Counted from the first letter of the stretch, positions 44,115 to 52,841 are shown. The stretch is DNA of 64,000 nt from Eutrophocola sp964601805 (GCA_964601805.1 CAZROW010000004.1:1-64000); one strand, 5' to 3'. Made by a program: numbers and translations. The notes: a model not told the origin generated them from the letters alone.

Positions 44115-44759
44115 ATGGAAAAGTCCACGTTGAAAACAATCCTCATCTCGCTTGTCGGCGTTTCTGTATTGCTGGGTGCCGGCCTGGTAACCCTTTATTT
44201 GCAGGCAACTTCGGTCACCGCGGAATCGCTGCGCAATGACGGCTTTTTTGTCTATGACGCCCCGATTGAGCTCAATGATTTCAGCCTGGAAGATGAAGAT
44301 GGCGAGGTATTCAACAATGAAAATTTACAGGGGCAGTGGACCCTGGTGTTTTTCGGTTACACGTTCTGCCCGGATATCTGCCCCCTGACCCTGGCCAGTG
44401 TCAGGCAGTTTTATGGCCTGCTTGAGGAAAACGGAGAGTCCGAAGATGTCCAGGTGCTCATGATAAGCGTTGATCCGGAACGCGATACCCGGGAAGTACT
44501 GGCCAACTACGTCCACTATTTCAATCCGGAGTTCATGGGTGCAAGAGGTGACTACACCGAGGTGTACACGCTTGCCCGACAGATGAATGTCACTTTCAAT
44601 TACGTGGCCATGGATGAGGAAAATTACCTGGTCAACCACAACGGGGAAGTCATGTTGCTGGATCCCCAGGGTAATAATGTCGGCTTCTTCAAGGCACCGT
44701 ACAAACCTGATTTCATGCGCGAGAACTTCCTCGCGGTCAAACGCTACCTGTCCAGGTAA
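44115..44759 (+). CDS. SCO1/SenC family copper chaperone
   Basis: Membrane-anchored thioredoxin-fold protein of 214 residues that delivers copper to CuA of oxidase subunit II. One N-terminal helix (TILISLVGVSVLLGAGLVTL) is followed by the copper site GYTFCPDICPLTLAS (CxxxC) and the distal His in LVNHNGEVMLLDP. It is odd that a CuA chaperone is present while the local subunit II homologue lacks the CuA domain; a full-length coxB must be elsewhere if an aa3 oxidase is used. Confidence 0.92.
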   Translation: MEKSTLKTILISLVGVSVLLGAGLVTLYLQATSVTAESLRNDGFFVYDAPIELNDFSLEDEDGEVFNNENLQGQWTLVFFGYTFCPDICPLTLASVRQFYGLLEENGESEDVQVLMISVDPERDTREVLANYVHYFNPEFMGARGDYTEVYTLARQMNVTFNYVAMDEENYLVNHNGEVMLLDPQGNNVGFFKAPYKPDFMRENFLAVKRYLSR

Positions 44760-44766
44760 GCTTTTC

Positions 44767-45555
44767 TCAGGCCCGTTCGCCAGGTCCTGACAGTCGGCCA
44801 ATCACAAATAGCAGGCTGGCCATCACCACTATGCTGGGACCGGTGGGCGTATCCCAGAACCACGATGAGGCAATGCCTCCACAGACAGCGAGACAGCCAA
44901 CAGCACTGGCGATCAGGGCCATGGCTTCGGGCGTCCTGGCAAAGGTGCGGGCGCAGGCGGGCGGAATAATCAGCAGGGAAGTGATCAGCAGTATGCCCAC
45001 CACTTTCATGGACACGGCGACAATCAGTGCAATCAACAGCATGAGCAGCAGGCGCATTGCTTTCGTATTGATGCCTTCCACCTGGGCCAGCTCTTCATGC
45101 AATGTCATGGCAAGCAGTTTGTTCCAGTTCTGGAACAACAGGACCATAACGATAAAGGTGGCTATGCCGATCCAGGCCAGGTTCAGTGTTGAGACTGTCA
45201 ACAGGTCACCAAACAGGTAGGACAACAGGTTAACCTGGTTGTCGGTGAAGCTGATGATGACCAGGCCCAGGGCCAGCGAGCTGTGGGCCAGGATGCCCAG
45301 GATGGTGTCAGTGGACAGGCCGCGACGGTTATCCATCAAGACCAGCACGACAGCCAGTACCGTGCAGGCCATGATCACCGCCAGCTCCAGGTTGATCTCC
45401 AGGAGCAGGCCAAGCGCGATGCCGAACAGGGCGGAGTGGGCAAGGGTGTCACCAAAATAAGACATCCGGCGCCATACGACAAAGCATCCCAGTGGACCAG
45501 CTATGGCGGCAACCATGAGTCCGGCCAGTAATGCATTGAGAATAAAGCCAAGCAT
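44767..45555 (-). CDS. znuB: Zinc ABC transporter permease ZnuB
   Basis: Membrane subunit of the high-affinity Zn2+ importer. The 262 residues have seven or eight hydrophobic helices and family blocks such as GPLGCFVVWRRMSYFGDTLA, HSALFGIALGLLL, HEELAQVEGINTKAMRLLLM and VGILLITSLLIIPPACAR. It follows znuC by 11 bases and converges on the SCO gene with 7 bases between stops. Confidence 0.95.
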   Translation of the reverse strand: MLGFILNALLAGLMVAAIAGPLGCFVVWRRMSYFGDTLAHSALFGIALGLLLEINLELAVIMACTVLAVVLVLMDNRRGLSTDTILGILAHSSLALGLVIISFTDNQVNLLSYLFGDLLTVSTLNLAWIGIATFIVMVLLFQNWNKLLAMTLHEELAQVEGINTKAMRLLLMLLIALIVAVSMKVVGILLITSLLIIPPACARTFARTPEAMALIASAVGCLAVCGGIASSWFWDTPTGPSIVVMASLLFVIGRLSGPGERA

Positions 45556-45566
45556 GCTGTCAGACC

Positions 45567-46349
45567 CTAGTGATGATGACCGCTACCGGATGGTTTGTCA
45601 GCATCATCGCTGCTGATAACTTCTCCGGCCAGGTCATGACTGTGGTTGTGGTGATGGGTATACACGGCCAGAGTCTCCGCATCTTTTTTGCCAAACAGTT
45701 CCAGGTAGGCGGGGTCATTGCTGACCTGTTCGGGATGGCCATGGCAACAGACATGCTGGTTCAGGCAAATAACTTCGTCAGTAGCCGACATGACCAGGTG
45801 CAGGTCATGTGAGACGAGCAGTATGCCGCAACCGTGGCGATCGCGAATATCGGCAATAAGGCGGTAAAGCTCGGCCTGGCCATTCACATCGACACCTTGT
45901 GCCGGCTCATCCAGCACGAGCAACTGCGGGTCCTGGATCAGGGCCCGGGCCAGCAGGACGCGCTGCAATTCACCCCCCGAAAGGCTATGTAACTGGCTGT
46001 TTTTCAGGGAACCGGCACCAACTTCATCCAGGGCGCTGTCAATTCGCTCAGGACGGGCATTGGCCGCGAGGTTCAGGAACTTGTTAACGGAGACCGGCAT
46101 GCTCTGGTCTACATGCAAACGCTGCGGCATGTAGCCTACGCGAATGCCCTTTCGTCGCTCGATACTGCCCGCGGTTGGCCTGGCCAGGCCCAGCACAATT
46201 TTGACCAGGGAGGTTTTGCCGGCCCCGTTGGGACCAATCAGCGTGACAATCTGGCGCTCGTTAATATCCAGGGAAATGTTTTGTAACACCTGGCGTTGGT
46301 CATACTGTAGGGAAATTGCCCGTGCGCTGAGTAAGGTATTGCTGTTCAC
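45567..46349 (-). CDS. znuC: Zinc ABC transporter ATP-binding protein ZnuC
   Basis: ATPase of the zinc importer, 260 residues from a GTG start (46347-46349). Walker A is LIGPNGAGKTSLVK near residue 38, the ABC signature LSGGELQRVLLARAL, and Walker B LLVLDEPAQGVD. The C-terminus is histidine-rich (YTHHHNHSHDLA and a final SGSGHHH), a plausible metal-binding tail. It is divergent from znuA with 178 bases between. Confidence 0.95.
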   Translation of the reverse strand: MNSNTLLSARAISLQYDQRQVLQNISLDINERQIVTLIGPNGAGKTSLVKIVLGLARPTAGSIERRKGIRVGYMPQRLHVDQSMPVSVNKFLNLAANARPERIDSALDEVGAGSLKNSQLHSLSGGELQRVLLARALIQDPQLLVLDEPAQGVDVNGQAELYRLIADIRDRHGCGILLVSHDLHLVMSATDEVICLNQHVCCHGHPEQVSNDPAYLELFGKKDAETLAVYTHHHNHSHDLAGEVISSDDADKPSGSGHHH

Positions 46350-46455
46350 TGAAATCAGGCCAGGTTTTAAATGACACGAAAAAGGATGGCTGCACAGGAG
46401 AAAGCGTTCTTGTTTTCCGGGTTGGTCATGCGGGTCCTGTGGAATTCATGGCGTG

Positions 46456-46465
46456 TGATATATCA
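46456..46465. promoter_or_regulatory. Palindrome between znuC and znuA, possible Zur operator
   Basis: TGATATATCA is a perfect 10-base palindrome in the divergent znuC-znuA gap. Zur represses znu genes through AT-rich palindromes at this position in related bacteria. The match to published gammaproteobacterial Zur boxes is only partial, so this is tentative. Confidence 0.25.
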
Positions 46466-46527
46466 TAGCACCTTTTCCCGGCAGGCTCAGGCCTGCCAGC
46501 GGGAACAACCCAGGTCACCACTGTTTT

Positions 46528-47388
46528 ATGCGCCGGATTTTCCGTTTATTTATTTGTCTCTGCAGCCTGGCAGCAAGCCCGGGGCAGGCGATGGCACAAC
46601 CCGAGGTTGTGGCCAGTATCAAGCCGTTGCAATTGATCGCCATGGCTGTCACTGAGGGCGTGTCCGAGCCCGCACTGGTATTGGATGCATCCCAGGACCC
46701 CCATCACCCGTCCCTGCGCCCCTCCCAGCGGCGCGCCATGGATCGTGCCGATATATTCCTGTGGACCGGGCCGCAACTGGAAACCGGGCTGGAAAATGTC
46801 ACCGCCATTTTGTCTGCGGACGTGTTGACGGCAATACAGGTTGAAGGCCTGGTCCTTTATCCCTGGGGGGACTCCATTGATCCGCACGTGTGGCTGGATT
46901 CGCGCAATGCTGTGCTGATCGCCGAGGAACTTGTGAACAGGCTGACGGCTATCGATGCAGCCAACGCCGGGATTTACGCGGCAAACCTGGCCAGTTTCAG
47001 GGACGACATGCAGGCGCTGGTTCCTTTTATTGCTGATGTTCTGGATTCAGAGGAATTTCCGCCATTTGCGGTCTACCATGATGGTTACCAGTACTTTGAA
47101 AAACAGTTCGGCTTGAGCCATGTGACCAGCTTTATCAGTAACGAGGAAGTCCAGCCGGGAATCCGGCAGGTTCTGGCCATCAAAAAACAGCTGGAAGACA
47201 ACGCGGTAAACTGCATCGTGGTCGGACCTTCCCAGAACACAGTGTTTCTGGATAACCAGGTTGGTCGCCCCAACATGCGTTATGTCATGATAGATGTCCT
47301 GGCCAGCCAGACACCACTGGTCGCAAATGGCTACAGGCAGTTCATGGGTGAGCTGGCAGAAAAACTGGCGGGCTGCCGCCAGCCCTGA
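46528..47388 (+). CDS. znuA: Zinc ABC transporter substrate-binding protein ZnuA
   Basis: Periplasmic zinc-binding protein of 286 residues. The signal peptide is MRRIFRLFICLCSLAASPG followed by QAMAQ. Likely zinc histidines lie in SQDPHHPSLRPSQ, SIDPHVWLDSRN and AVYHDGYQYFEKQFG. The long His/Asp-rich loop found in many ZnuA proteins is missing. It is transcribed away from znuCB, and polA follows after 54 bases. Confidence 0.93.
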   Translation: MRRIFRLFICLCSLAASPGQAMAQPEVVASIKPLQLIAMAVTEGVSEPALVLDASQDPHHPSLRPSQRRAMDRADIFLWTGPQLETGLENVTAILSADVLTAIQVEGLVLYPWGDSIDPHVWLDSRNAVLIAEELVNRLTAIDAANAGIYAANLASFRDDMQALVPFIADVLDSEEFPPFAVYHDGYQYFEKQFGLSHVTSFISNEEVQPGIRQVLAIKKQLEDNAVNCIVVGPSQNTVFLDNQVGRPNMRYVMIDVLASQTPLVANGYRQFMGELAEKLAGCRQP

Positions 47389-47442
47389 CCAGGCGCGTCG
47401 ATAACGGTAAAGCAACACTTAAAAGCATACAGAAAAGGCAAC

Positions 47443-50187
47443 ATGGCAAAACAATCCCCCCTAGTCCTGGTCGACGGCTCCTCCTATCTCTTCAGGGCCT
47501 TTCATGCACTGCCGCCACTGACTTCCAGTAAAGGCCAGCCAACCGGTGCAGTGAAAGGCGTGATCAACATGATCAGGAGCCTGATCAAGGCCTACCCTGA
47601 CAGCTACGTGGCGGTGATCTTTGACGCCAAGGGCAAGACATTTCGCAACGACATGTATGCCGAGTACAAGGCCAACCGCCCGCCAATGCCTGATGACCTG
47701 CGCAGCCAGATCGAACCCATCCACCAGATCATCAAGGCCATGGGCCTACCACTACTTGCGATAGAAGGCGTAGAGGCCGATGACGTGATTGGCACACTGG
47801 CAGAACAGGCATGGCAGCAGAAGATGCCCACCCTGATCTCCACCGGTGACAAGGACATGGCCCAGCTGGTGAATGAACATGTCACGCTGCTCAACACCAT
47901 GACCAATGAAACCCTGGATAGTGAGGGTGTGGAAAACAAGTTCGGTTTACCGCCTTCCCTGATCATTGATTACCTGGCCTTGATGGGCGACAAGTCCGAC
48001 AACATTCCGGGTGTGCCGGGCGTCGGTCCCAAGACGGCCGTGAAGTGGCTGCAGGAATACGGGTCACTGGAATCCCTGGTGGAAAATGCCGACAAGATAA
48101 AAGGCAAAATCGGCGAGAAGCTGCGCGACAACCTGGAACAGGCAAAGCTGTCAAAAGAGCTGGCGACCATCAAGCTGGATGTAGAGCTGGAGTTTGGCCC
48201 GAAGGATCTGGTTCACGAGGAGCCTGATAAACCTGAACTGCTGGCCCTGTACAAGCACCTGGAGTTTCGTACCTGGATCAAGGAACTGGAAAGTGAAGGT
48301 GTCGAGGCCGCAGAGATCGAGGGACTGGAAACCGAGAGTGCAGCTGTCGAGGGTGAGGTGGTTTTTGAGGAGCCGGAGAGCACCGACTACCAGGTTATCG
48401 AGGATGCCGGCGCCCTGGAAAAACTGCTCGCCGAAGCTACAGCCACAGGCCGGCTGGCCCTGAGTGTTGAAGCCGAAGGAGAGCATTACAAGACTGCCAG
48501 AATCATTGGCCTGTCACTTTGCTGTGAGGCAGGCAAGGCCAGTTATCTGCCACTGGCCCACTCGGGACTGGAAAATGGTGGGCAGCTTGAGATGGACAAG
48601 GCGCTGGCACTGCTCAAGCCGGTGCTGAAAGACAAGCATGTGTTCAAGATTGGCCATGACCTGAAACGGATTTCCCATGTCCTGTCCAATTACGACATCG
48701 AGCTCAAGGGCCGGCGCTTTGACACGATGCTGCAGTCCTATGTGCTCAACTCAGTAGCACACAAACATACCTTTGACCGGGTGGTTTCCCATTACCTGGA
48801 GCATGACAAGGCCACGCTGGAAGAAATGCTCGGCAAGGGGCGTTCGAAAATCACCTTTGCTGAACTGGCCCTGGAAAAAGCGGGTAACTGGTCGGCCGAA
48901 AATGCCGATTTCTGTTTTCGCCTCCACCAGGTGCTTGGCAGCAAGCTGAATGCCACCGGCCAGCTTGCCGATGTCTACCGGTATTACGAAATTGCCCTGA
49001 TGCCGGTGCTGACCAGAATGGAGGACAGCGGGGTCAGCCTGGATGTGAAAGCACTGGGCAAACAAAGTGAGCAAATTGCCAAACGCCTGGAAAGCCTGGA
49101 AAAGAAAGCCTTTGAACTGGCCGGCGAAGAGTTCAACCTGGGTTCGCCGAAACAGCTCCAGCAGATTTTTTATGAAAAGCTGGATTACCCGGTGATCAGC
49201 AAGACGGCCAAGGGTCAGCCATCGACGGCGGAAGCGGTCTTGCAGGAGCTGGCCCAGGATTTTCCGTTGCCTGAAGTAATCCTGGAGCATCGTGGGCTCA
49301 GCAAGCTCAAGTCCACCTATACAGACCGCCTGCCGCAGGACATCAACCCTGAAACCGGGCGCATCCATAGCAGCTTTCAACAGGCCGTTGCGGCAACCGG
49401 CAGGCTTTCCTCAACCGAGCCCAACCTGCAGAATATTCCCATCAGGACCGAGGAAGGGCGCAAGATTCGACAGGCCTTTATCGCCGGCAAGGGCAAGACG
49501 CTCATGGCTGCCGACTATTCCCAGGTCGAGCTGCGCATCATGGCCCACCTGTCAGGCGACGAGGGATTGCGAAAGGCGTTTACCGAAGGCCTTGATGTTC
49601 ACCAGGCAACGGCCAGCGAAATATTCTCGGTTGACCTGGACAAGGTAAAGCCGGAACAGCGCCGTGGAGCCAAGGCCATTAACTTTGGCCTGATTTATGG
49701 CATGTCGGCTTTCGGCCTGGCCAAACAGCTGGGTATTGGCCGCGTTGAGGCACAGGAATATGTGGAGCGTTATTTCCAGCGCTATCCCGGTGTACGCAAG
49801 TACATGGATGACACCCGCATGCTGGCCAATGAACAGGGCTACGTGGAAACGGTATTCGGCAGGCGCCTGTACCTGCCGGATATCAAGGCAAGTAACGGCA
49901 TGCTGAGAAAAGCGGCCGAAAGAACGGCCATCAATGCGCCCATGCAGGGCACGGCTGCCGACATTATCAAGCAGGCCATGGTGGATATTGACCATTGGCT
50001 GGGCGTGGCGGGCCTGGATGCCAGGATGATTATGCAGGTACACGACGAACTGGTTTTTGAGGTGGCTACCGATGACCTGGATCTGCTGTCTGAGGGGGTC
50101 AGGTTCCGGATGGTCTCGGCCGCTTCCCTGGATGTTCCCCTGGTCGTGGACATCGGTTCCGGCCCTGACTGGAACACCGCGCACTAG
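47443..50187 (+). CDS. polA: DNA polymerase I with degenerate 3'-5' exonuclease site
   Basis: Repair and Okazaki-fragment polymerase, 914 residues. The 5' nuclease domain (1-290) is intact: VLVDGSSYLFRAFHAL, EGVEADDVIGTLA and GDKSDNIPGVPGVGPKTA. The polymerase domain has DYSQVELRIMAHLSGDEG, RRGAKAINFGLIYGMSAFG and MQVHDELVFE. The middle domain keeps the fold, but catalytic positions are changed relative to E. coli with a constant offset of 14: D355 is Ser341, D424 is Ile410, Y497 is Trp483, D501 is Asn487; only E357 is kept (Glu343). The enzyme should therefore lack proofreading. Confidence 0.97.
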   Translation: MAKQSPLVLVDGSSYLFRAFHALPPLTSSKGQPTGAVKGVINMIRSLIKAYPDSYVAVIFDAKGKTFRNDMYAEYKANRPPMPDDLRSQIEPIHQIIKAMGLPLLAIEGVEADDVIGTLAEQAWQQKMPTLISTGDKDMAQLVNEHVTLLNTMTNETLDSEGVENKFGLPPSLIIDYLALMGDKSDNIPGVPGVGPKTAVKWLQEYGSLESLVENADKIKGKIGEKLRDNLEQAKLSKELATIKLDVELEFGPKDLVHEEPDKPELLALYKHLEFRTWIKELESEGVEAAEIEGLETESAAVEGEVVFEEPESTDYQVIEDAGALEKLLAEATATGRLALSVEAEGEHYKTARIIGLSLCCEAGKASYLPLAHSGLENGGQLEMDKALALLKPVLKDKHVFKIGHDLKRISHVLSNYDIELKGRRFDTMLQSYVLNSVAHKHTFDRVVSHYLEHDKATLEEMLGKGRSKITFAELALEKAGNWSAENADFCFRLHQVLGSKLNATGQLADVYRYYEIALMPVLTRMEDSGVSLDVKALGKQSEQIAKRLESLEKKAFELAGEEFNLGSPKQLQQIFYEKLDYPVISKTAKGQPSTAEAVLQELAQDFPLPEVILEHRGLSKLKSTYTDRLPQDINPETGRIHSSFQQAVAATGRLSSTEPNLQNIPIRTEEGRKIRQAFIAGKGKTLMAADYSQVELRIMAHLSGDEGLRKAFTEGLDVHQATASEIFSVDLDKVKPEQRRGAKAINFGLIYGMSAFGLAKQLGIGRVEAQEYVERYFQRYPGVRKYMDDTRMLANEQGYVETVFGRRLYLPDIKASNGMLRKAAERTAINAPMQGTAADIIKQAMVDIDHWLGVAGLDARMIMQVHDELVFEVATDDLDLLSEGVRFRMVSAASLDVPLVVDIGSGPDWNTAH

Positions 50188-50299
50188 TGGGCTTTGAGCT
50201 GAATGCTCTGGCTGTGCTTCTTGGCCACCGAACTTCTCGCATGGCCGGTTTTGGCTGTGTCATTGCCCAAACAGGGATTTTTTTCAGGAAAATATAAAT

Positions 50300-50455
50300 T
50301 TTTTGAACTTCTGTTCAGAGATCGGGTCAGATTATTACAGCAGGGTGGTTTTCTCCCCGATTTTTCCAGCCTGCTGTTGAAGATATATCTCCTGGTTAAT
50401 TAGGAGCGCGTTGGGCCCTAACTGTTTTCTCCTACAGTTAGGGCCCGCTTTCTTT
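50300..50455 (+). ncRNA. Candidate small RNA between polA and engB
   Basis: The 290-base polA-engB gap (50188-50477) has no convincing gene but holds two strong hairpins in the same orientation. Hairpin 1 is 50337-50344 paired with 50370-50377 (ACAGCAGG/CCTGCTGT) and extended inside. Hairpin 2 is the terminator-like stem at 50413-50446. Both loops contain the same octamer TTTTCTCC (50349-50356 and 50425-50432), which is complementary to GGAGA-type Shine-Dalgarno sequences. The locus is where Spot 42 lies in E. coli and ErsA in Pseudomonas aeruginosa. The 5' end and promoter are not clear, so the bounds are approximate. Confidence 0.4.
50413..50446 (+). terminator. Strong hairpin, terminator of polA or of the candidate sRNA
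   Basis: GGGCCCTAACTG (50413-50424) pairs perfectly with CAGTTAGGGCCC (50435-50446) around a 10-base loop TTTTCTCCTA. An interrupted T-tract (GCTTTCTTTC) follows on the plus strand; none follows on the minus strand. Confidence 0.7.
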
Positions 50456-50477
50456 CAGGGCCTGCAAAACGGTAATT

Positions 50478-51125
50478 TCAGCCCTTTTCCTCATCCACCT
50501 CATCGGCCGGGGCGCTCAGCCACGATTGCAGCCTGCCCTTGAGTTCCCCGACACCATCATGTTTCAGCGCTGAAAAAAGCTGTATGGAGATAAGCTCGCC
50601 GTACTCGGCAAGGTCGCGCCGGGTTTCCAGCAGTACCTTTTTACGGGCCCCTGATTTGAGCTTGTCGCACTTGGTTAGCAGGATATGTACCGGCATCATG
50701 GCCTGCGCGCACCACCGGATCATCTGCAGGTCGAACTCTTTCAACGGATGACGGCAGTCCATCAGCAGCACCAGCCCGCGCAGGGAGCGGCGCTCCCTCA
50801 GGTAGGTTTCCAGCTGCTTTTCCCACTTGGCCTTCACTTTCGGGGGCACCTTGGCATAGCCAAAACCGGGCAAATCCACCAGGAACTTCCTGTCGGCCAC
50901 CTGGAAAAAGTTCAGCAACTGGGTGCGGCCGGGGGTCTTGCTGGTGCGGGCCAGCTTGGGCTGGCCGGTCAGCGAATTGATGGCGCTGGACTTGCCTGCA
51001 TTGGAGCGGCCGACAAAGGCAACTTCGTTGGCATCATCCGGCGGGCACTGGGAAACGGTTTCAGCACTCTGCAGGAAGTGCGTGCCTGAAAAATTGAGTC
51101 TGTCTGCCTGGCTGTCGACCTTCAT
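50478..51125 (-). CDS. engB: Ribosome biogenesis GTPase EngB (YihA/YsxC)
   Basis: Essential GTPase for large-subunit assembly. From ATG 51123-51125 (MKVDSQADRLNFSGTHFLQS) it has 215 residues; 24 further upstream codons are open but include the cytochrome c4 promoter. Walker A is GRSNAGKSSAIN, switch II is VDLPGFGYAKVP, and the base-specificity motif is TKCDKLKSG. It is transcribed toward polA, the common arrangement in gammaproteobacteria. Confidence 0.96.
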   Translation of the reverse strand: MKVDSQADRLNFSGTHFLQSAETVSQCPPDDANEVAFVGRSNAGKSSAINSLTGQPKLARTSKTPGRTQLLNFFQVADRKFLVDLPGFGYAKVPPKVKAKWEKQLETYLRERRSLRGLVLLMDCRHPLKEFDLQMIRWCAQAMMPVHILLTKCDKLKSGARKKVLLETRRDLAEYGELISIQLFSALKHDGVGELKGRLQSWLSAPADEVDEEKG

Positions 51126-51134
51126 AATCGGGCT

Positions 51135-51164
51135 TTGTACTTGGGAATCGGAGAAGGGTATAAT
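51135..51164 (+). promoter_or_regulatory. Promoter of the cytochrome c4 gene
   Basis: TTGTAC (51135-51140), 18 bases, then a perfect TATAAT (51159-51164) followed directly by CGCGCGG. It would give the cytochrome c4 mRNA a leader of about 150 bases and lies back to back with the engB start. Confidence 0.7.
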
Positions 51165-51323
51165 CGCGCGGTTCAACGGCCGGGGATTGTATAGCACTAT
51201 CCTGACTGCAGCCAGACTATCTGCAGGCAGTGTCAGTTTTCACCGCCTTGCGGCGAATCAGGAACTCCGGCCAGCCCAGTTATCACGACAAACAAATAGC
51301 CATCAGGAAGACAGAATCAGCGC

Positions 51324-51962
51324 ATGAACATATTTGCAGCAAAAGTTATGTCCAGAACTATTACTACCACGTTTATTACCCTGCTTGCCCTGGCATCAGG
51401 CTCCCTGGTCTATGGCCAGGGTGATGCTGACGCCGGTGCAGAGAAGATTACCGTGTGCCTGGCGTGTCATGGCCAGGACGGCAACATGAGCCAGCTCGAC
51501 AATGTCCCCATGATCGGTGGCCAGAACGAAAGTTATCTGCTCAAGCAGATGATGGATATCAAGAGTGGCGACAGGGTTGCACCGTTGATGAACGGCATGC
51601 TCAATAACCTTGATGAGCAGGACATGGCAGATGTTGCTGCCTATTACGCCTCACAGCCAGCCCCACAGGGTGCTGCTGATCCCGAGATTGTTGACCTGGG
51701 CGAATCACTCTACCGGGCCGGAATTGCAGAAGTAGGCGTTGCAGCCTGCACGGCCTGCCATTCCCCCAATGGTGAAGGCCTGCCCTCTGCGGGCTACCCG
51801 GCACTGAGTGGCCAGGATGCTGCCTACACCGAGATGCAGCTTCGCGCATTCAGGGATGGTGTCAGGCAGAATGACGATGCAGAAATCATGCGCAGTATAG
51901 CTGCCAGGATGAATGATGCCGAAATCGCCGCAGTTGCCTCCTATGTCTCCGGATTACGTTGA
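51324..51962 (+). CDS. Dihaem cytochrome c4
   Basis: Periplasmic electron carrier with two class I cytochrome c domains, an electron donor to terminal oxidases. The 212 residues start with a signal peptide (core TFITLLALASGSLVYG). The haem motifs are CLACHG near residue 46 and CTACHS near residue 147; axial Met candidates lie in PLMNGM and EIMRSIAARM. The first ATG is used; ATG 51348 also gives a good signal peptide. The engB-c4-dsbA order is as in Pseudomonas. Confidence 0.93.
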   Translation: MNIFAAKVMSRTITTTFITLLALASGSLVYGQGDADAGAEKITVCLACHGQDGNMSQLDNVPMIGGQNESYLLKQMMDIKSGDRVAPLMNGMLNNLDEQDMADVAAYYASQPAPQGAADPEIVDLGESLYRAGIAEVGVAACTACHSPNGEGLPSAGYPALSGQDAAYTEMQLRAFRDGVRQNDDAEIMRSIAARMNDAEIAAVASYVSGLR

Positions 51963-52059
51963 TTCAGCAGGCATTCAGGGGATTCCGGTAAAACTGCAAG
52001 AATTATGAAATTATAAAAAGGCTCACGCCAACTAATGCCTTTTCGCCGGTCTCTTATGG

Positions 52060-52100
52060 CATACTCAGTTGCACTTGTTGCCCGATTTTCTCTGAGTATG
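52060..52100. repeat. Inverted repeat upstream of dsbA
   Basis: CATACTCAG (52060-52068) and CTGAGTATG (52092-52100) are perfect 9-base complements separated by 23 bases, in the 211-base gap between cytochrome c4 and dsbA. No T-tract follows, so it is not a typical terminator. It could be an mRNA leader structure or a protein-binding site. Confidence 0.45.
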
Positions 52101-52173
52101 ACCTGAAAACGGCCCGGGACATCGGCACACAAATGGCTGAATCAGGATAATCGAAGAATTACCGAGGATATAA

Positions 52174-52818
52174 ATGATGAAACTGTTAACCAAAACCCTG
52201 TTGCTGGCCGCACTGTTTCTTGGTGCCGCGGCGACTGTCAGCGCTCAACCGGCTTTGTATGTGGAAGGAACTCATTACGATGAGATCGCTTCCCCGGTCA
52301 GGACTTCTGATCCCAACAAGATCGAAATCACCGAAATTTTCTGGTACGGATGTCCTCATTGCTATGCCTTTGAGCCCCTGATTACCAGCTGGGAAGAAAA
52401 GCTGCCTTCCGATGTCGCCTTTGTTCGCAGCCCCGGCATGTGGAACCAGACCATGGAAATCCATGCCCAGATCTACTATGCCGCCGAGGCCCTGGGCGTC
52501 ACTGACAAGATTCATGATGTGGCCTTCAGCGAAATTCACCAGCGCAGGAATTACCTGCAGACTGAGGAAGCCGTGAAAGAAATGTTTGTCAGGGAAGGCG
52601 TTGAGTCTTCCGCTTTTGACAAGGCCTGGAACTCCTTCTCGGTTACTTCGGCTGTCAAACGTGCCGGTACCCGCATGCGTGACTATGGTGTTCGCGGCGT
52701 CCCGAGCATGGTGGTTAATGGCAAATACCTGGTTTCAGTCGGTGGTGCCGTACCGACCCAGACAGACCTGCTGAAAATAGTCGACTTCCTGGTACAAAAG
52801 GAAAGATCCAGCAGCTAA
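52174..52818 (+). CDS. dsbA: Thiol:disulfide interchange protein DsbA
   Basis: Periplasmic oxidase that introduces disulfide bonds into secreted proteins. The 214 residues have a signal peptide (MMKLLTKTLLLAALFLGAAA, cleavage near VSA), the active site FWYGCPHCYAFEP (CPHC) and the cis-proline loop GVRGVPSMVVNG. GAGGA lies upstream of the ATG. A strong terminator follows at 52842. T2SS substrates commonly need such disulfides. Confidence 0.96.
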   Translation: MMKLLTKTLLLAALFLGAAATVSAQPALYVEGTHYDEIASPVRTSDPNKIEITEIFWYGCPHCYAFEPLITSWEEKLPSDVAFVRSPGMWNQTMEIHAQIYYAAEALGVTDKIHDVAFSEIHQRRNYLQTEEAVKEMFVREGVESSAFDKAWNSFSVTSAVKRAGTRMRDYGVRGVPSMVVNGKYLVSVGGAVPTQTDLLKIVDFLVQKERSSS

Positions 52819-52841
52819 AAACGCTGTCATCAAGATCCGAG

